From NCBI GenBank assembly GCA_958510875.1, contig OY294070.1:18343631-18407630 (forward strand): a DNA stretch of 64,000 nt, written 5' to 3'. Position 1 is the first letter of the stretch. The number at the start of each line of letters is the position of its first letter. The notes beneath the pieces were generated by a model, which saw nothing but the letters and a program-made list of their open reading frames with translations, was not told the origin of the DNA and ran no database searches. This document shows positions 46,301 through 56,175 of this stretch, one piece after another. Source of the DNA: Endomychus coccineus. Lineage: Eukaryota > Arthropoda > Insecta > Coleoptera > Endomychidae. A program made the position numbers and the translations under genes.

Positions 46301-49118
46301 GAATAAAGCTACTTGTGGTCTTAGTACTGTGAATTGTTAGTTACAATCAAACAAACTCGCCCTTAATTCAAATAAAACTAATTTCATAAGTTTCTCAATC
46401 ACGAAAGTTAGTGAATGCGATAACGTAAACAAACTATACATCCATACCCAAAAATGTTTAGCCAGCAAAATGTCGGACTGTGAATGTGAAAATCACATAC
46501 AAGCTGCAGACCACATTAAATATATTGGTCTAATCATTGACAAAAATCTTAGGTGGAATATTCAAGTAGAACATTCAGCAAGCAAAGTAAGAAAACTAAT
46601 TTATAAATTTTACCAAATAAGAGAATACATGAACATTCGTATGTTTAAAAACATATATAAGGCTCGGGTGGAACCTTTATTGAAATATGGCATCGATACG
46701 TGGGGGGTCTATATAAAAATGCTATGGAACCTCTTAATGTTGAACAAAATTACGTCTTACAAATAATATTAAACAAATCTGAAAGATTTTCTACGGATAT
46801 TTTATACAAACAAATGAATGTGCTAAAAGTTAAACACTACAAATATCAATGTCTAATCTAAATGCATCTAAAAGTGGAAAATAAGTGCATAGATCATGCC
46901 TATCACACAAGAGCAGCTTACAATAAAGAAATCAAAATTGATAAATTCTCCAAAACAAAAATAGTTTTGGTTGCATTAAACTCTACTAGATTATCAGATA
47001 TACATTTGATAATCTTTGCCAATCTCCATTAATTGCGTCAACTTGTCTGTTTCTCTCTTCTGGCTTCATTGAGATCAGTGGCTCCAGATGAGAAAGCGGT
47101 ATGAAGTGTACCATCATCTGAAAACTGTAACTTCCAGCAGATCATTTATATGGGGCAGAAACAAAGTGGTGCCAAGACAGATCCCTGTGGAACACCTGCG
47201 TTGGTAGGCATTGTATCGGAGGATACTTCGTCAACCACCACATGGAGTGGCTTAAAATGAATTGCACCATAATTGACCATGAATACATTCCAATCTCTCT
47301 TTGGACTAAAAATGTCTCAATTTGTAAATCTTGCCTTGCTTGGAAAGGTATTATCCTAATTTGAGACATGTGCCGTTCTGATATTGAAAATAATAATAGA
47401 ATTTATTTATCAATCTGATTACAGTCAAGAACATAGTACAAGTCAAACATAATTATACTATAACAACTTATTCAATAATTGAAATTATGTATTAAGAAAT
47501 CATTTGTAATGAAAATTCTTTCATTGAAATAGGATGAATATGACTTAAATTAATTTCATGAATACTTCGTACTTTGGAAATTTTTTAAATCACAATAGTA
47601 GATAGAGATTCTACCTAAAAACATTTTTCAATCCTATCATTAAAGAAAGAATAAACAAAATCTATAATGGATCTTCATATATGAATAACATAAAAAGTAA
47701 TACAGACAATTTTATAACATTACCTCACATTCCGGAGACCTCTGAGAAAATGAAGAAATGTTTGAAAAAGTATGATGTAAATGTCGCGCATAAGCCTACT
47801 AACGGTGTTGGAAAATATTTCTCAAATCTAAAACCTTTAATACCTAAAGATAAACAAACCCACACAGTATACAAACTGAATTGTTTAAATTGCGATGGGA
47901 CTTATACTGGTATCTCTAAACAATATTTACAAAAAAGAATGTATGGCCATAAGTATAGCACAAGAAACAAAAACTTAGAAAATTCCACCGCCCTTGCTAA
48001 ACACTGCTTTGATTATAACCATCAATTTGATTACAATAATGTTAATATTTTAACTAAGGAAACCAATTATTATAAAAGATCTATTTTGGAGATGATTCAC
48101 ATAAAACGTGACTCCAAATCTGTGTCATAGGACAGATATTCAGACTCTAAGTCAGATTTATACTAACTTAATTAAATAAAAACTCTTGCAAATTCCTACA
48201 TGCCTCTTTATAATGCTAAAAGTATATTTCAGGTAGAATGTCAAGTATATCTCCAGTAATTGACAAACCTTTTTCTATTAGCTCATAAATCTAACATCTG
48301 GTTTGGATATGAATACTTAAACTTAATGGTCTCGTTTCTAGTCGTTCATAGACTTTGTTGACATGAACTCGCATTTATTAAAAGTTCTGCTTAACAGTGG
48401 TTTCTTGATATATTATACTTATAACATTGAGGTGTTAGAATTTCGGTTATTCGTGTTTCTGTTCGTTTCGGCGACGTGGGCATTTTAATTGAGATTGGTA
48501 CGCTTTGTGTAATACAATTAGTTTTAAGTAATCCAGTTTTAGACATAATAAGTCTTCTGATGATGGTCGTGAGACCGGAACGTACGTAAAGACAAGAAAA
48601 TATAAAGCATAAGTGTTAATGTGACCTATTTCCCGAGAATTTATATATAAAACATAATAGTAGATGCCACCTTCATTACCTTGTTTTTTTTTCATGAATA
48701 TGAAAATGTTATGCACAAAAAGTCTTAGTGGCTGGTGAAAGGACCATCATCCAAGACAAAAAAAGGTATTACCAGTTTCTTATGTATGTGTCAATTTGTA
48801 TATGCTTCATATCTGTTGTTTATCAAAAACCAGAATTGTTTTTGTGATTTTGTTACTGCTTATTCCATTTACATTCCAATTGTATACAATGGAAGAGAGG
48901 GTAGGATGAGTATAGGATAAGTTTTGCAAATTTCTTATAAACTAGAAATTTTTTTGAAGCCTGGATTTAATGATTTAATCACCTTTGTAAATGATTTCGT
49001 TTTCTTTCAGATTGCCAATTCACAGAATAAAGTTTATCTGAATGGAAATAGTCTTATGTTGAATATTTCAGAGAAAGAATTTGACGACCAAGCTGATAAA
49101 CTCAAAAGTAAGAACTAA
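43314..49118 (+). CDS. Phb2: Prohibitin-2, canonical 299-aa isoform
   Basis: Exons: 43314-43446, 43641-43761, 43814-44039, 44092-44325, 44548-44625, 49011-49118 (stop 49116-49118). The product is 299 aa, the same length as human PHB2 from memory. The N-terminus has a glycine-rich hydrophobic anchor ([19 protein letters not shown], about residues 26-43), followed by the SPFH/PHB domain ([23 protein letters not shown]) and the coiled-coil segment ([55 protein letters not shown]). Prohibitin-2 forms ring complexes with prohibitin-1 in the mitochondrial inner membrane and acts in protein quality control and cristae maintenance. All introns are GT-AG except 44326-44547, which is AT-AC. Intron 5 (44626-49010) is 4.4 kb of LINE, PLE and TIR-element sequence. 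A poly(A) signal AATAAA at 49331-49336 would end this isoform. The gene is divergent from RNF207. Confidence 0.97.
44326..44547 (+). other. AT-AC (U12-type, minor spliceosome) intron of Phb2
   Basis: The upstream exon ends GCC AAG ATG and the downstream exon must resume TTA GGA GAA GCC to keep the conserved prohibitin sequence (AAKM then LGEAIGR). The bases between start ATATCCTTTTT, matching the U12 5' splice consensus ATATCCTTT. TTCCTTAAC at 44529-44537 exactly matches the U12 branch-point consensus. The intron ends in AC, about 11 bases after the branch A. The nearest AG (44550-44551) would shift the frame. Length 222 bp. Confidence 0.93.
44650..44905 (-). pseudogene. LINE C-terminal fragment (minus) in Phb2 intron 5
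   Basis: The reverse complement reads [39 protein letters not shown] and [16 protein letters not shown], the usual LINE RT-tail pattern with stops and frameshifts. Confidence 0.55.
44960..47010 (+). pseudogene. Jockey/CR1-like LINE reverse transcriptase, split by a TIR element
   Basis: Left part: [20 protein letters not shown] then NTVSHDI (to 45085). Right part from 46039: [52 protein letters not shown] (intact ADD), [40 protein letters not shown]. Removal of the insertion at a TA dinucleotide rejoins the frame at the usual SHDIL position. Frameshifts near 46330 and 46700 make it a pseudogene. Confidence 0.87.
45086..46038. mobile_element. 953-bp TA-flanked element with inverted repeats of about 85 bp
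   Basis: CCGGGATATCAAAAATTATC at the left and its inverse ending at 46038, flanked by TA (45084-45085 and 46039-46040). The inverted repeat continues through GGTCAAGGGTGGTTGTGGAA and ACTTTACGTTTGAAATAATT. The interior (45540-45950) is the repeat also found at 28100-28560. A minus-strand ORF (45249-45506) starting [20 protein letters not shown] is very basic and unrecognised. Confidence 0.85.
47030..47310 (-). pseudogene. LINE RT fragment (minus), same family as 19555
   Basis: The reverse complement reads [28 protein letters not shown], then [20 protein letters not shown] with small deletions, collinear with the RT core at 20090-20290. Confidence 0.8.
47590..48640 (+). mobile_element. PLE 3' part: GIY-YIG endonuclease and hammerhead tail
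   Basis: The frame 47681-48130 ([58 protein letters not shown]) is a close copy of the PLE at 31860. The tail runs to the motif at 48552. Sense-oriented in Phb2 intron 5. Confidence 0.9.
48552..48593 (+). ncRNA. Hammerhead ribozyme motif of the PLE at 48 kb
   Basis: Perfect helix I GTCTT (48552-48556)/AAGAC (48589-48593), CTGATGA 48557-48563, helix II GGTC/GACC with loop GTGA, GGAA in place of GAAA (one core mutation), self-complementary CGTACG and cleavage triplet GTA. It would fold, but the A-to-G core change should weaken cleavage. Confidence 0.7.
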
Positions 49119-49769
49119 GTGAGTGATTTTAGACTATTATTGATACGTAGTTTTCATTTTTAACACCCTGTCTAATCCATTTTTCATTTCATATGTCTCT
49201 TAAGAATGGATGGGGTATTAGAGTTTGTAAGAATAAATAGGTGTTTAAAGTATAACTGGTCCATTTTTATCATAAGAGTGTATAAAATTATCATGTTACA
49301 TTGTTATTATCTGTAATACTTAATTTCTTCAATAAATTCCAAATTGTTTATACTATGTTGTTTGTGTTTTGTTCAGTACAATTTTCAAAATTTAATTCTC
49401 AAGTGTCTTGAAGTGTTCAAATATGGTATTTGTTCAATGGTTACAAAATTGTACAACTATGACGCAGTATTATTCATTTTAAATGGAAATTGTGTTGCCC
49501 TAACAGAAAATAGAAACAGCCCATTGAAGGAGAACTATTTTCCACTATATGGTGCCTGTTTAATTTCTGTTATTGATGTTTAATTTCGTTTCAAGATTAC
49601 AAAACTTCAAATATTTATGAAATGTTTGTTGATGTCTCAATTGTCTTCTCGATTATAATTAAACAATATGGAACAGAAATGTCAATGCAAAAAAGAATTT
49701 TTGTAACATTAAAAGCTTATTAAATATATAATGTACAGGTGAAGTGCTTCAATAATTATTAAATCAAAA

Positions 49770-50385
49770 ACAAAGTATAATTTTGTTGCAAAAATGACTA
49801 AAGGCCATTTTTGCAACAAAATTATACTTCATTATTCATAACCGGCTCAGGAAAATCTAGAATTTCCCGAATTTTTCATCTGGAGAGAGTTTTGTGGGAA
49901 AATTAACAGCGGAATCGTGATCAGCGACCCGAAAAACTTTCTAGAAGTCTTTTTGCAACAAAATTATACTTTATTATTCATAACCGTCTCAGGAAAATCT
50001 CAAATTTACCGAACTTTTCATCTAGAGAGAGTTTTTTGGGTTAAATAACAGCGGAATCGTGATCAGCAACCCAGAAAACTTACTACAGGTAATTTTTGCA
50101 ACAAAATTATGAATTATATATAAATTTTCCAAATTACCCATCTGGAGGGAGTTTTCCGAGAAAAATAACTGTGGAATCGTGATCAGCGACCCAGAAAACA
50201 TACTATGGGTCATTTTCGGCTCTTAATTCATTAATTTTCTAAGCTTTTGATTTTATAAGAATGCTCCTCTGAGGGGTTGAAAGGTCGACCCCCGCGGTCT
50301 TGATAGTCATGAATGATCTATGGGGTATTAGGAACAAAATGCAAAAAAAAAAATTTAACTCTAGCTTACTATATATTTTTTTTCC
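49770..50385 (-). repeat. Three-unit repeat with the AGCGACCC motif and a hairpin edge
   Basis: GGAATCGTGATCAGCGACCC-type motifs at 49910, 50052 and 50172 are spaced 142 and 120 bp apart. TTTTTGCAACAAAATTATACT recurs between units. The left edge is a hairpin (TATAATTTTGTTGCAAAAAT and inverse, 49775-49832). The right portion is the inverse of 39010-39330. Located in the intron before the alternative Phb2 last exon. Confidence 0.8.
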
Positions 50386-50830
50386 GTATCGTTGCCTGCA
50401 CTAATTCTGCGGTTGCCAATTAGGTTCTGACATATTTTTCCAATTTCAATTCTTTTTTTATGTATTGAAATTGATGGTTAATAAAGCTTGTTTTCATAAG
50501 TAATCCATTTTAATGTTACGTTTTCGCATTGTAATAAACAATTGAAAATGGTAATATGTAAAGGATTTATGAAAACCTGTTCTCAGTATCATTTGCCAGA
50601 ATTCCAGCAATGTGAATCTTCCTACTTAGCACTCTGCACCTACCTACTTATGAGCTTTCCGTGGTTTAATAGAATTATTGAAGCGGCATTTGCACGGTGG
50701 GCCTGGCAAGTGTAAAACCTTGGTGCCATATGTGTCTTAATGAGACCTCTAATTAAAGAAAATTTAACAACTACCTTGTTGAAAATTCTTGGCTTCCGGA
50801 TGGATTGCGCGTCACAATAGCACGTCTTGA

Positions 50831-50873
50831 TACCGACGTTTCACCAACCATTCCAGATGGCATCTTCAGGACA
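50831..50873 (-). ncRNA. Hammerhead-like motif, left PLE terminus
   Basis: Minus strand: CTGAAGA (50869-50863), a CCA/TGG helix II, GAAA (50842-50839), self-complementary ACGT across GAAACGT, then C: cleavage triplet GTC, the preferred one. Helix I TGTC/GGTA with wobbles. Confidence 0.5.
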
Positions 50874-51320
50874 GGCCTGAGCTTTTACTGAAACTGATTT
50901 TTCTTGCTTCTGTGGCGGTATTTATTGTGGTATAAAACCTTCACGATACACTTCCCTGGTGTCCTGAAGCATTGTACAGCACTCTTGTTCTTTCACACGT
51001 GTAGCTACTGTACGACCTGTTTTACCAATATAGACTACTGCAAAACAGGGAATGCACCTTATGAATGAAGAGGAGGTAGAGGATCTTTGATAGGTTGGTA
51101 AAACTGATAGTTTTGAAAGTATGGAAAACCTAGTAGAAATATTATGCTTCTTAAGGATTTTTGAAATTCGTTCTGTTATATTTTCAAAATATGGAATTAT
51201 GGTCAGGTGCCAGAACGGAGTTAACCACCGGAATAAAGGCTGTGTAGCGTGAAGGTTTTTTCCCACAATAAATAGCACTACCAAAAGCAGTAGAATCAGT
51301 TTCAGTTCAAGCCTTCAGCC

Positions 51321-51363
51321 TGTCCTGAAGATGTCACCTGTAATGGTTGGTGAAACGTCGGTA
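51321..51363 (+). ncRNA. Hammerhead-like motif, right PLE terminus
   Basis: TGTC (51321-51324), CTGAAGA (51325-51331), ACC/GGT helix II, GAAA (51352-51355), ACGT self-complementary, cleavage triplet GTC ending 51359, GGTA (51360-51363). Mirror image of the motif at 50831. Confidence 0.5.
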
Positions 51364-51811
51364 GCTAGTCGTGCTATTGACGCGGATTCCATCCGGAAGC
51401 CAATAATTTTCAAGATTAACTATCCGCGGAAGTCCACTATTCAAAAACTTTAACTTAGGTTATGTTTCTCTTCGGTATATATTACCTCATTTTCGGACAT
51501 TTAACCTTGAAGGTGTAAAAAAGTATATCAATGCTCCCATTCTTACTTTAAAATGATTTTCGCAACAAAAAAGCATGTTTTTGCCTCGACCCAAAGCTCA
51601 ACCATCTTTTTCGGCGGTTAACTCCTATTGGCACACGGAAAAACTTCTGTTTGTACTATTTTTTATCGTATTTTTGAATATCGTATATGTTTAATTGTTA
51701 GTATCTTTTTACTCAACATCAACCAAATATGAAAATCATATATTGGAACAACTGCTCTAAATAGCCATTTTAGTTTCTTAGGTGACTATTTTAGATGTAT
51801 CTAAACTATAA

Positions 51812-52400
51812 GGGGTAGGTATGGAAATTTTTCGATTTTGTTCGATTTCCTCGATTCTAATGAAACTTCGTGAAAATATGTTTTCCATGATGAGAAAATC
51901 GATTCTTACTTTAGTTTTACCATCAGATGATGATTAACCACGGTACAATGTTTCGAGATCCTGAATATTGAACATCATACAGACACCTACCATAATAAAA
52001 TCATGTTGGCTTGTGTACTCAAATATTATGCCAAGATGTTCCTAAAAACATACACAACAATTTCCGGCAGTTGCCTTAATTTTCAACATTTTTCGGATTT
52101 CCCAAAATTTTATAGGGGTAGGTATGGAAAATTTTCGATTATGTTCGATTTTCTCGATTCTAATGAAACTTCGTGAAAATACGTTTTTGATGATGAGAAA
52201 TTCGATTCAAACTTTAGTTTTAACGTTAGATGATGATTAGCCACGGTACAATGTTTCGAGACCCTAAATCTTGAACATCATACAGACACTGACCATAATC
52301 ATGCTCTGGAGGTTTTATGTACTCAAATATTATGTCCACAGGTTTCTAAAAACATACATAACAATTTTCGGCTGCTCTAATCAAAATTTTGCAAGAATCA
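51812..52400. repeat. Two-unit tandem repeat, period about 303 bp
   Basis: GGGGTAGGTATGGAAA at 51812 and 52115 starts two collinear units sharing TCGATTCTAATGAAACTTCG, CCACGGTACAATGTTTCGAG and AACATCATACAGACAC, with moderate divergence. Lies in the last Phb2 intron. Confidence 0.85.
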
Positions 52401-52881
52401 CTTCTTTTTCTAAACTGAATTAGGAATTAACGGAAAATATTCAGTGGTGCAGAAAATAGGGTGGCAATAAAGCAACCCGTCTATAGCCACGTCACTGGAC
52501 GCAATGACACAATTTTCAATAATGTTCCTAGTAGTAAATAATATATTATATCTATTTCAAGAGTACACTTAATTTCTTTTTGATTTTGAATTATCATAGA
52601 ATAAAGTGAGTTTGATGTTTTTTACGCAACAGGTTTTGCTTTTTGTTGAAAGAATGCAGCTATGATGGCTGAAGGTTTTTCCAATATAAGTCACAGAAGT
52701 GAATTGCCTTTTATCATTACTCAGATATTGTGTATATATAAGTATATATTTAGATTTCTAAATACAAGAAGTTATTCTGAAACGTCTGTGATTGTGAGAA
52801 TGTATTTAAAACTGTAGTGTTAAAATTAAAATTAAGTATCCAAAACACTAAACTTGTAATGAAGTAATTAATATTTTACAG

Positions 52882-52982
52882 GTTCAAATTATACTGGCCC
52901 ATTTGGCTCAGAAACAAATAGTCAAAATAGACAAGTGTTGGATTGTGCCCAAGAGGAAGCAAAACGAATATCAGGAAAATAA
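52882..52982 (+). CDS. Phb2: Alternative last exon of prohibitin-2
   Basis: The canonical last exon contains a good donor (AAA|GTAAGA, GT at 49108) eleven bases before its stop is complete. Splicing from 49107 to an acceptor at 52880-52881 (TTTTACAG) keeps frame. It replaces the last three residues with a 33-residue tail containing NYTGPFGSE and RQVLDCAQEEAKRISGK, stop 52980-52982, for a total of 329 aa. A poly(A) signal AATAAA lies at 53072-53077. Alternative C-termini are known for Phb2 in Drosophila as I recall it. The exon is inferred from splice signals and open frame, without transcript evidence. Confidence 0.6.
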
Positions 52983-53079
52983 ATGAAATTGAAATTGTTT
53001 TCTATATTATTTTCTAAGAACCTCTCATATTTTATTACTACTATGAGGCAAGCATTTAAGTCTTTGTTATCAATAAAAC

Positions 53080-54470
53080 ATGTATATACTTTTAAATAGT
53101 TTAATCTCTTAAACATTTTACAATTTGCATTAACTAGTAATTATTTAAGCTATCTCGTGGCAGTGCAAAACAAAGGCGAAAAAGTACCAGTATCACCAGC
53201 ATAAATACATTTTATATATAAATAGACATTCACAGTAATTCAAACAATTCATTTATCTCTTAAATAATTTTCAATTATCAATATAGATTATTTGATATCA
53301 TAATAGGCATTCATAACACATATACAAATGTTGCAACAACATGAAAAATTAATAATAAAGTAAATTCTTGGTTCCCAAATTTTTTATATTTGTATCACAG
53401 AATTGTATCTCATAAAGAAAATAAATTTAATTTTACATTTTATGTTTTACATTTTATGTTTCACAAATGTTAAATATTATACAGTAAAAATTCAAAGCTG
53501 GTGTAGAATATGTAACAATATGGATCTGCGTGCAAGCTAAAGCGGCAAGACAATTAAGTTTGACTTAATAATTCACGACCATTTCCACAAGTGAATAGAC
53601 TAATGAAATTAATATGAACTAATAGTAAATTAATAAATATAAGTTATATAATCACTAATTAATTGCAAATGATACTATCAATTTTTAATTGCACTTTAAT
53701 CGATAAATTTATTAAAGCGAGAATAATACTATATTTGATAAAGCAATTGTAAACAGATTGTAGAACTATATAATATGGTTGATTTGCACAATAGCTGAAT
53801 GTATGTCTCAATAAGTTACTCAAGAAAATATTAATCCTAATTTTCATACCAAATTCATTTTTACTTCCCTCTCTATAAGAAGTATGAATTAGCAATAATA
53901 TAGTATTGTAATCGGCTCAGAAAAAATTACGATTTTTCGCGGATCTATCCGTTTTGAGCATTACAGATTACAGAATGCTGAATGGATGACTGCATTTGAC
54001 ATGAAGTCTGGGTGCGTGCCTTCGTGCCATAGATCTTAGAAGATCTCTATGGTTCGTACATAATCAACAATTGCGCAAGGCCCATTGGTCGTGCGGATTT
54101 TAAATTTTGCAGACCGCTTTATGGTGGTGAAAAAAGGAAGTATAGTTTTTGGCTCGGTAGCTCCCGTTCGAGTGGTATTTTTGATATCGCATCTTCAGTT
54201 TTTCAAATCGAATTATAGTATTTTATTCAAACATAATGACAACCGTGTTTTCCTGACTATAAATATGTATCACACGTATATACTTAACCTGCACAAGTAT
54301 CGGAAATTCTGATTTTAAGATTCAAGTGACGTCATCGATATGAACTTGCTCTGGCAGATTTTGAAGTTCAAGTGACAGCAGATGTCAGCATAAAACAAGG
54401 TTATATCAAGTGTAAATAATTCGAAAGTCAACCGGTCAGTATAAAACATAGAGTAGTAAAATATACTTTA
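53080..54470. other. Downstream of Phb2: no gene recognised
   Basis: AT-rich intergenic sequence after the distal Phb2 poly(A) signal; only chance ORFs. Confidence 0.5.
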
Positions 54471-54477
54471 TCTAGAC

Positions 54478-54893
54478 CACGGTCGTATACACAGGTCTGG
54501 AAACTCTATGGTTGACTTGAGTCTCTTACGGGTCGCCTAACTCGTAGTCCCTCACTCAGCCACCAGCTAGCGCTTGGATCACGAAGTGGTAAAACGATTT
54601 CTATCCGGAATCGCAAGCATCCACTTTTTTCGCATTTCCGCATCTTTCGGCACTTTAAAAACAAGTTTCTTGCTTTACACTTTTGTACCCCGTTTTGCAT
54701 TTCGGCACAATGCACGATTTCGTAATTTGTTCCTAAAAACGCAGGTATTCCTTGTGTTGACAAGTCAACTGACAGTTGTCAGAAAATACTCCTACGTGAC
54801 GGCTTTTGGTACTACGGGCCAGTCGACGCTTAGCGGAATCACTGCTCACATAGGAAACAACCTCCAGTTTCCAGACCTGTGTATACGACCGTG
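54478..54893. mobile_element. hAT-like MITE, 416 bp
   Basis: Perfect 27-bp terminal inverted repeat beginning CACGGTCGTATACACAGGTC, flanked by ATCTAGAC (54470-54477) and ATCTAAAC (54894-54901), an 8-bp duplication with one mismatch. No coding capacity. Confidence 0.88.
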
Positions 54894-55261
54894 ATCTAAA
54901 CTACTTGAATAAAATTGCAATGTTACTTAATACTCCTTATTGACAACGATGCAACTACGATTGAAAACTTGGTACCACTTGTAAGGCAACACTGCTTCGA
55001 AATAGCTACGAGAAATAGGGAAGCTGTCAAATTGCGTAGTACAGAACACAGAACCAAGTCCCCATTCATAAAAGGTACGCGGCGTTGTCGCTTTCTGAAC
55101 AAATGATGCAATGGAATAGTTCTATATTTAAAAATTTAAATATTCTATAATTCGATTGTATATTCCAGGTTACCATAAATTATAAAATATTTTTCAGAGA
55201 AAACGACATTTCAACAGTATTGCTTCTAAGATAACCTTTAAATAATACTATGGACGTTTTT

Positions 55262-55461
55262 NNNNNNNNNNNNNNNNNNNNNNNNNNNNNNNNNNNNNNN
55301 NNNNNNNNNNNNNNNNNNNNNNNNNNNNNNNNNNNNNNNNNNNNNNNNNNNNNNNNNNNNNNNNNNNNNNNNNNNNNNNNNNNNNNNNNNNNNNNNNNNN
55401 NNNNNNNNNNNNNNNNNNNNNNNNNNNNNNNNNNNNNNNNNNNNNNNNNNNNNNNNNNNNN
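55262..55461. other. Assembly gap (200 N)
   Basis: A run of exactly 200 N, a conventional placeholder length, so the true size is unknown. ORFs crossing it are meaningless. Confidence 1.
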
Positions 55462-56107
55462 AGAGCTTCTCTGTCTTGAACGCGATGCGATATTTTTTGT
55501 AGTCAAAATCAGGGTTATTTTTCTTTGAAGTCAGTTCATGTTATTATTAAAAGTGATATTGAAACAAAATAATGGTTCATTAATTTAGTAAATTTTGCTT
55601 TTAAATTTACTGAAATCTTATGTGACGATAACGCTAACGGAGTCAATTCGGAATATCCGGTATATGAATTACCTGACATTTCTTTTTTTTATTCAAGTAC
55701 ATAAGTATAGCAACCTTAACGATGCCAAAAAGCTTGAATTGTTCCTTCGGAAGTGAACTACCAACTTTTAGCAAACTTCGTGTTTATTTTCACCCCACTT
55801 AAGCCAAAAGCATTTAACCTGAGTTAGATTTTGTGTGTGATGGTGTGGTTAACATTAAATATCACCTGCTATAGTAAGCTTAGGATCTATAAAAATGCCG
55901 AAATCTTTCGGCTTCAATACGTCATTCTTTTTTCAAATGCTGATCGAATCTTCAACTCGACGCGGTAAAATTGAGTTTTTTCGTCAGCTTCCGTATTTAT
56001 TTTACCGAATAAATTAAATCATTATTGTTATTATTTCGTGATTCGCTGCGTTGTTTTAACGTTCGGTGTGATTTTCGGCGGAGTGACTCCGCGTGTGTGA
56101 ACCGGAA

Positions 56108-56175
56108 ATGGAGCTTGCGGGACAGGAAGACGACATTATGGCCGCCGAAGGTGACAAATGTCAAGTAGATCTGGT
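56108..56175 (+). CDS. Candidate first exon antisense to the KLHL17 end
   Basis: On the plus strand ATG at 56108 opens MELAGQEDDIMAAEGDKC and runs to a possible donor GATCTG|GTATGC. The preceding 100 bases are GC-richer than the neighbourhood and include a perfect 15-bp palindrome (GCGGAGTGACTCCGC, 56078-56092), resembling a 5' UTR. The exon would overlap the last 15 bases of the KLHL17 coding exon on the other strand. No continuing exon was recognised, so this could equally be KLHL17 3' UTR. Confidence 0.25.

Larger units (their letters stand above)
50785..51420 (-). mobile_element. PLE GIY-YIG fragment flanked by inverted termini
   Basis: The minus-strand frame 51284-50922 includes LTPFWHLTIIPYFENITERI, ISKILKKHNISTRF, then IPCFAVVYIGKTGRTVATRV, a GIY-YIG endonuclease start. 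Flanks 50785-50900 and 51290-51420 are inverted repeats of about 125 bp (TTGGCTTCCGGATGGA, CCGACGTTTCACCAACCATT, TCTTCAGGACAGGC). Each carries a hammerhead-like motif. Confidence 0.8.

Noticed and set aside
55180..55528. ORFs across the N run
   Set aside because: They exist only because N codons lack stops.
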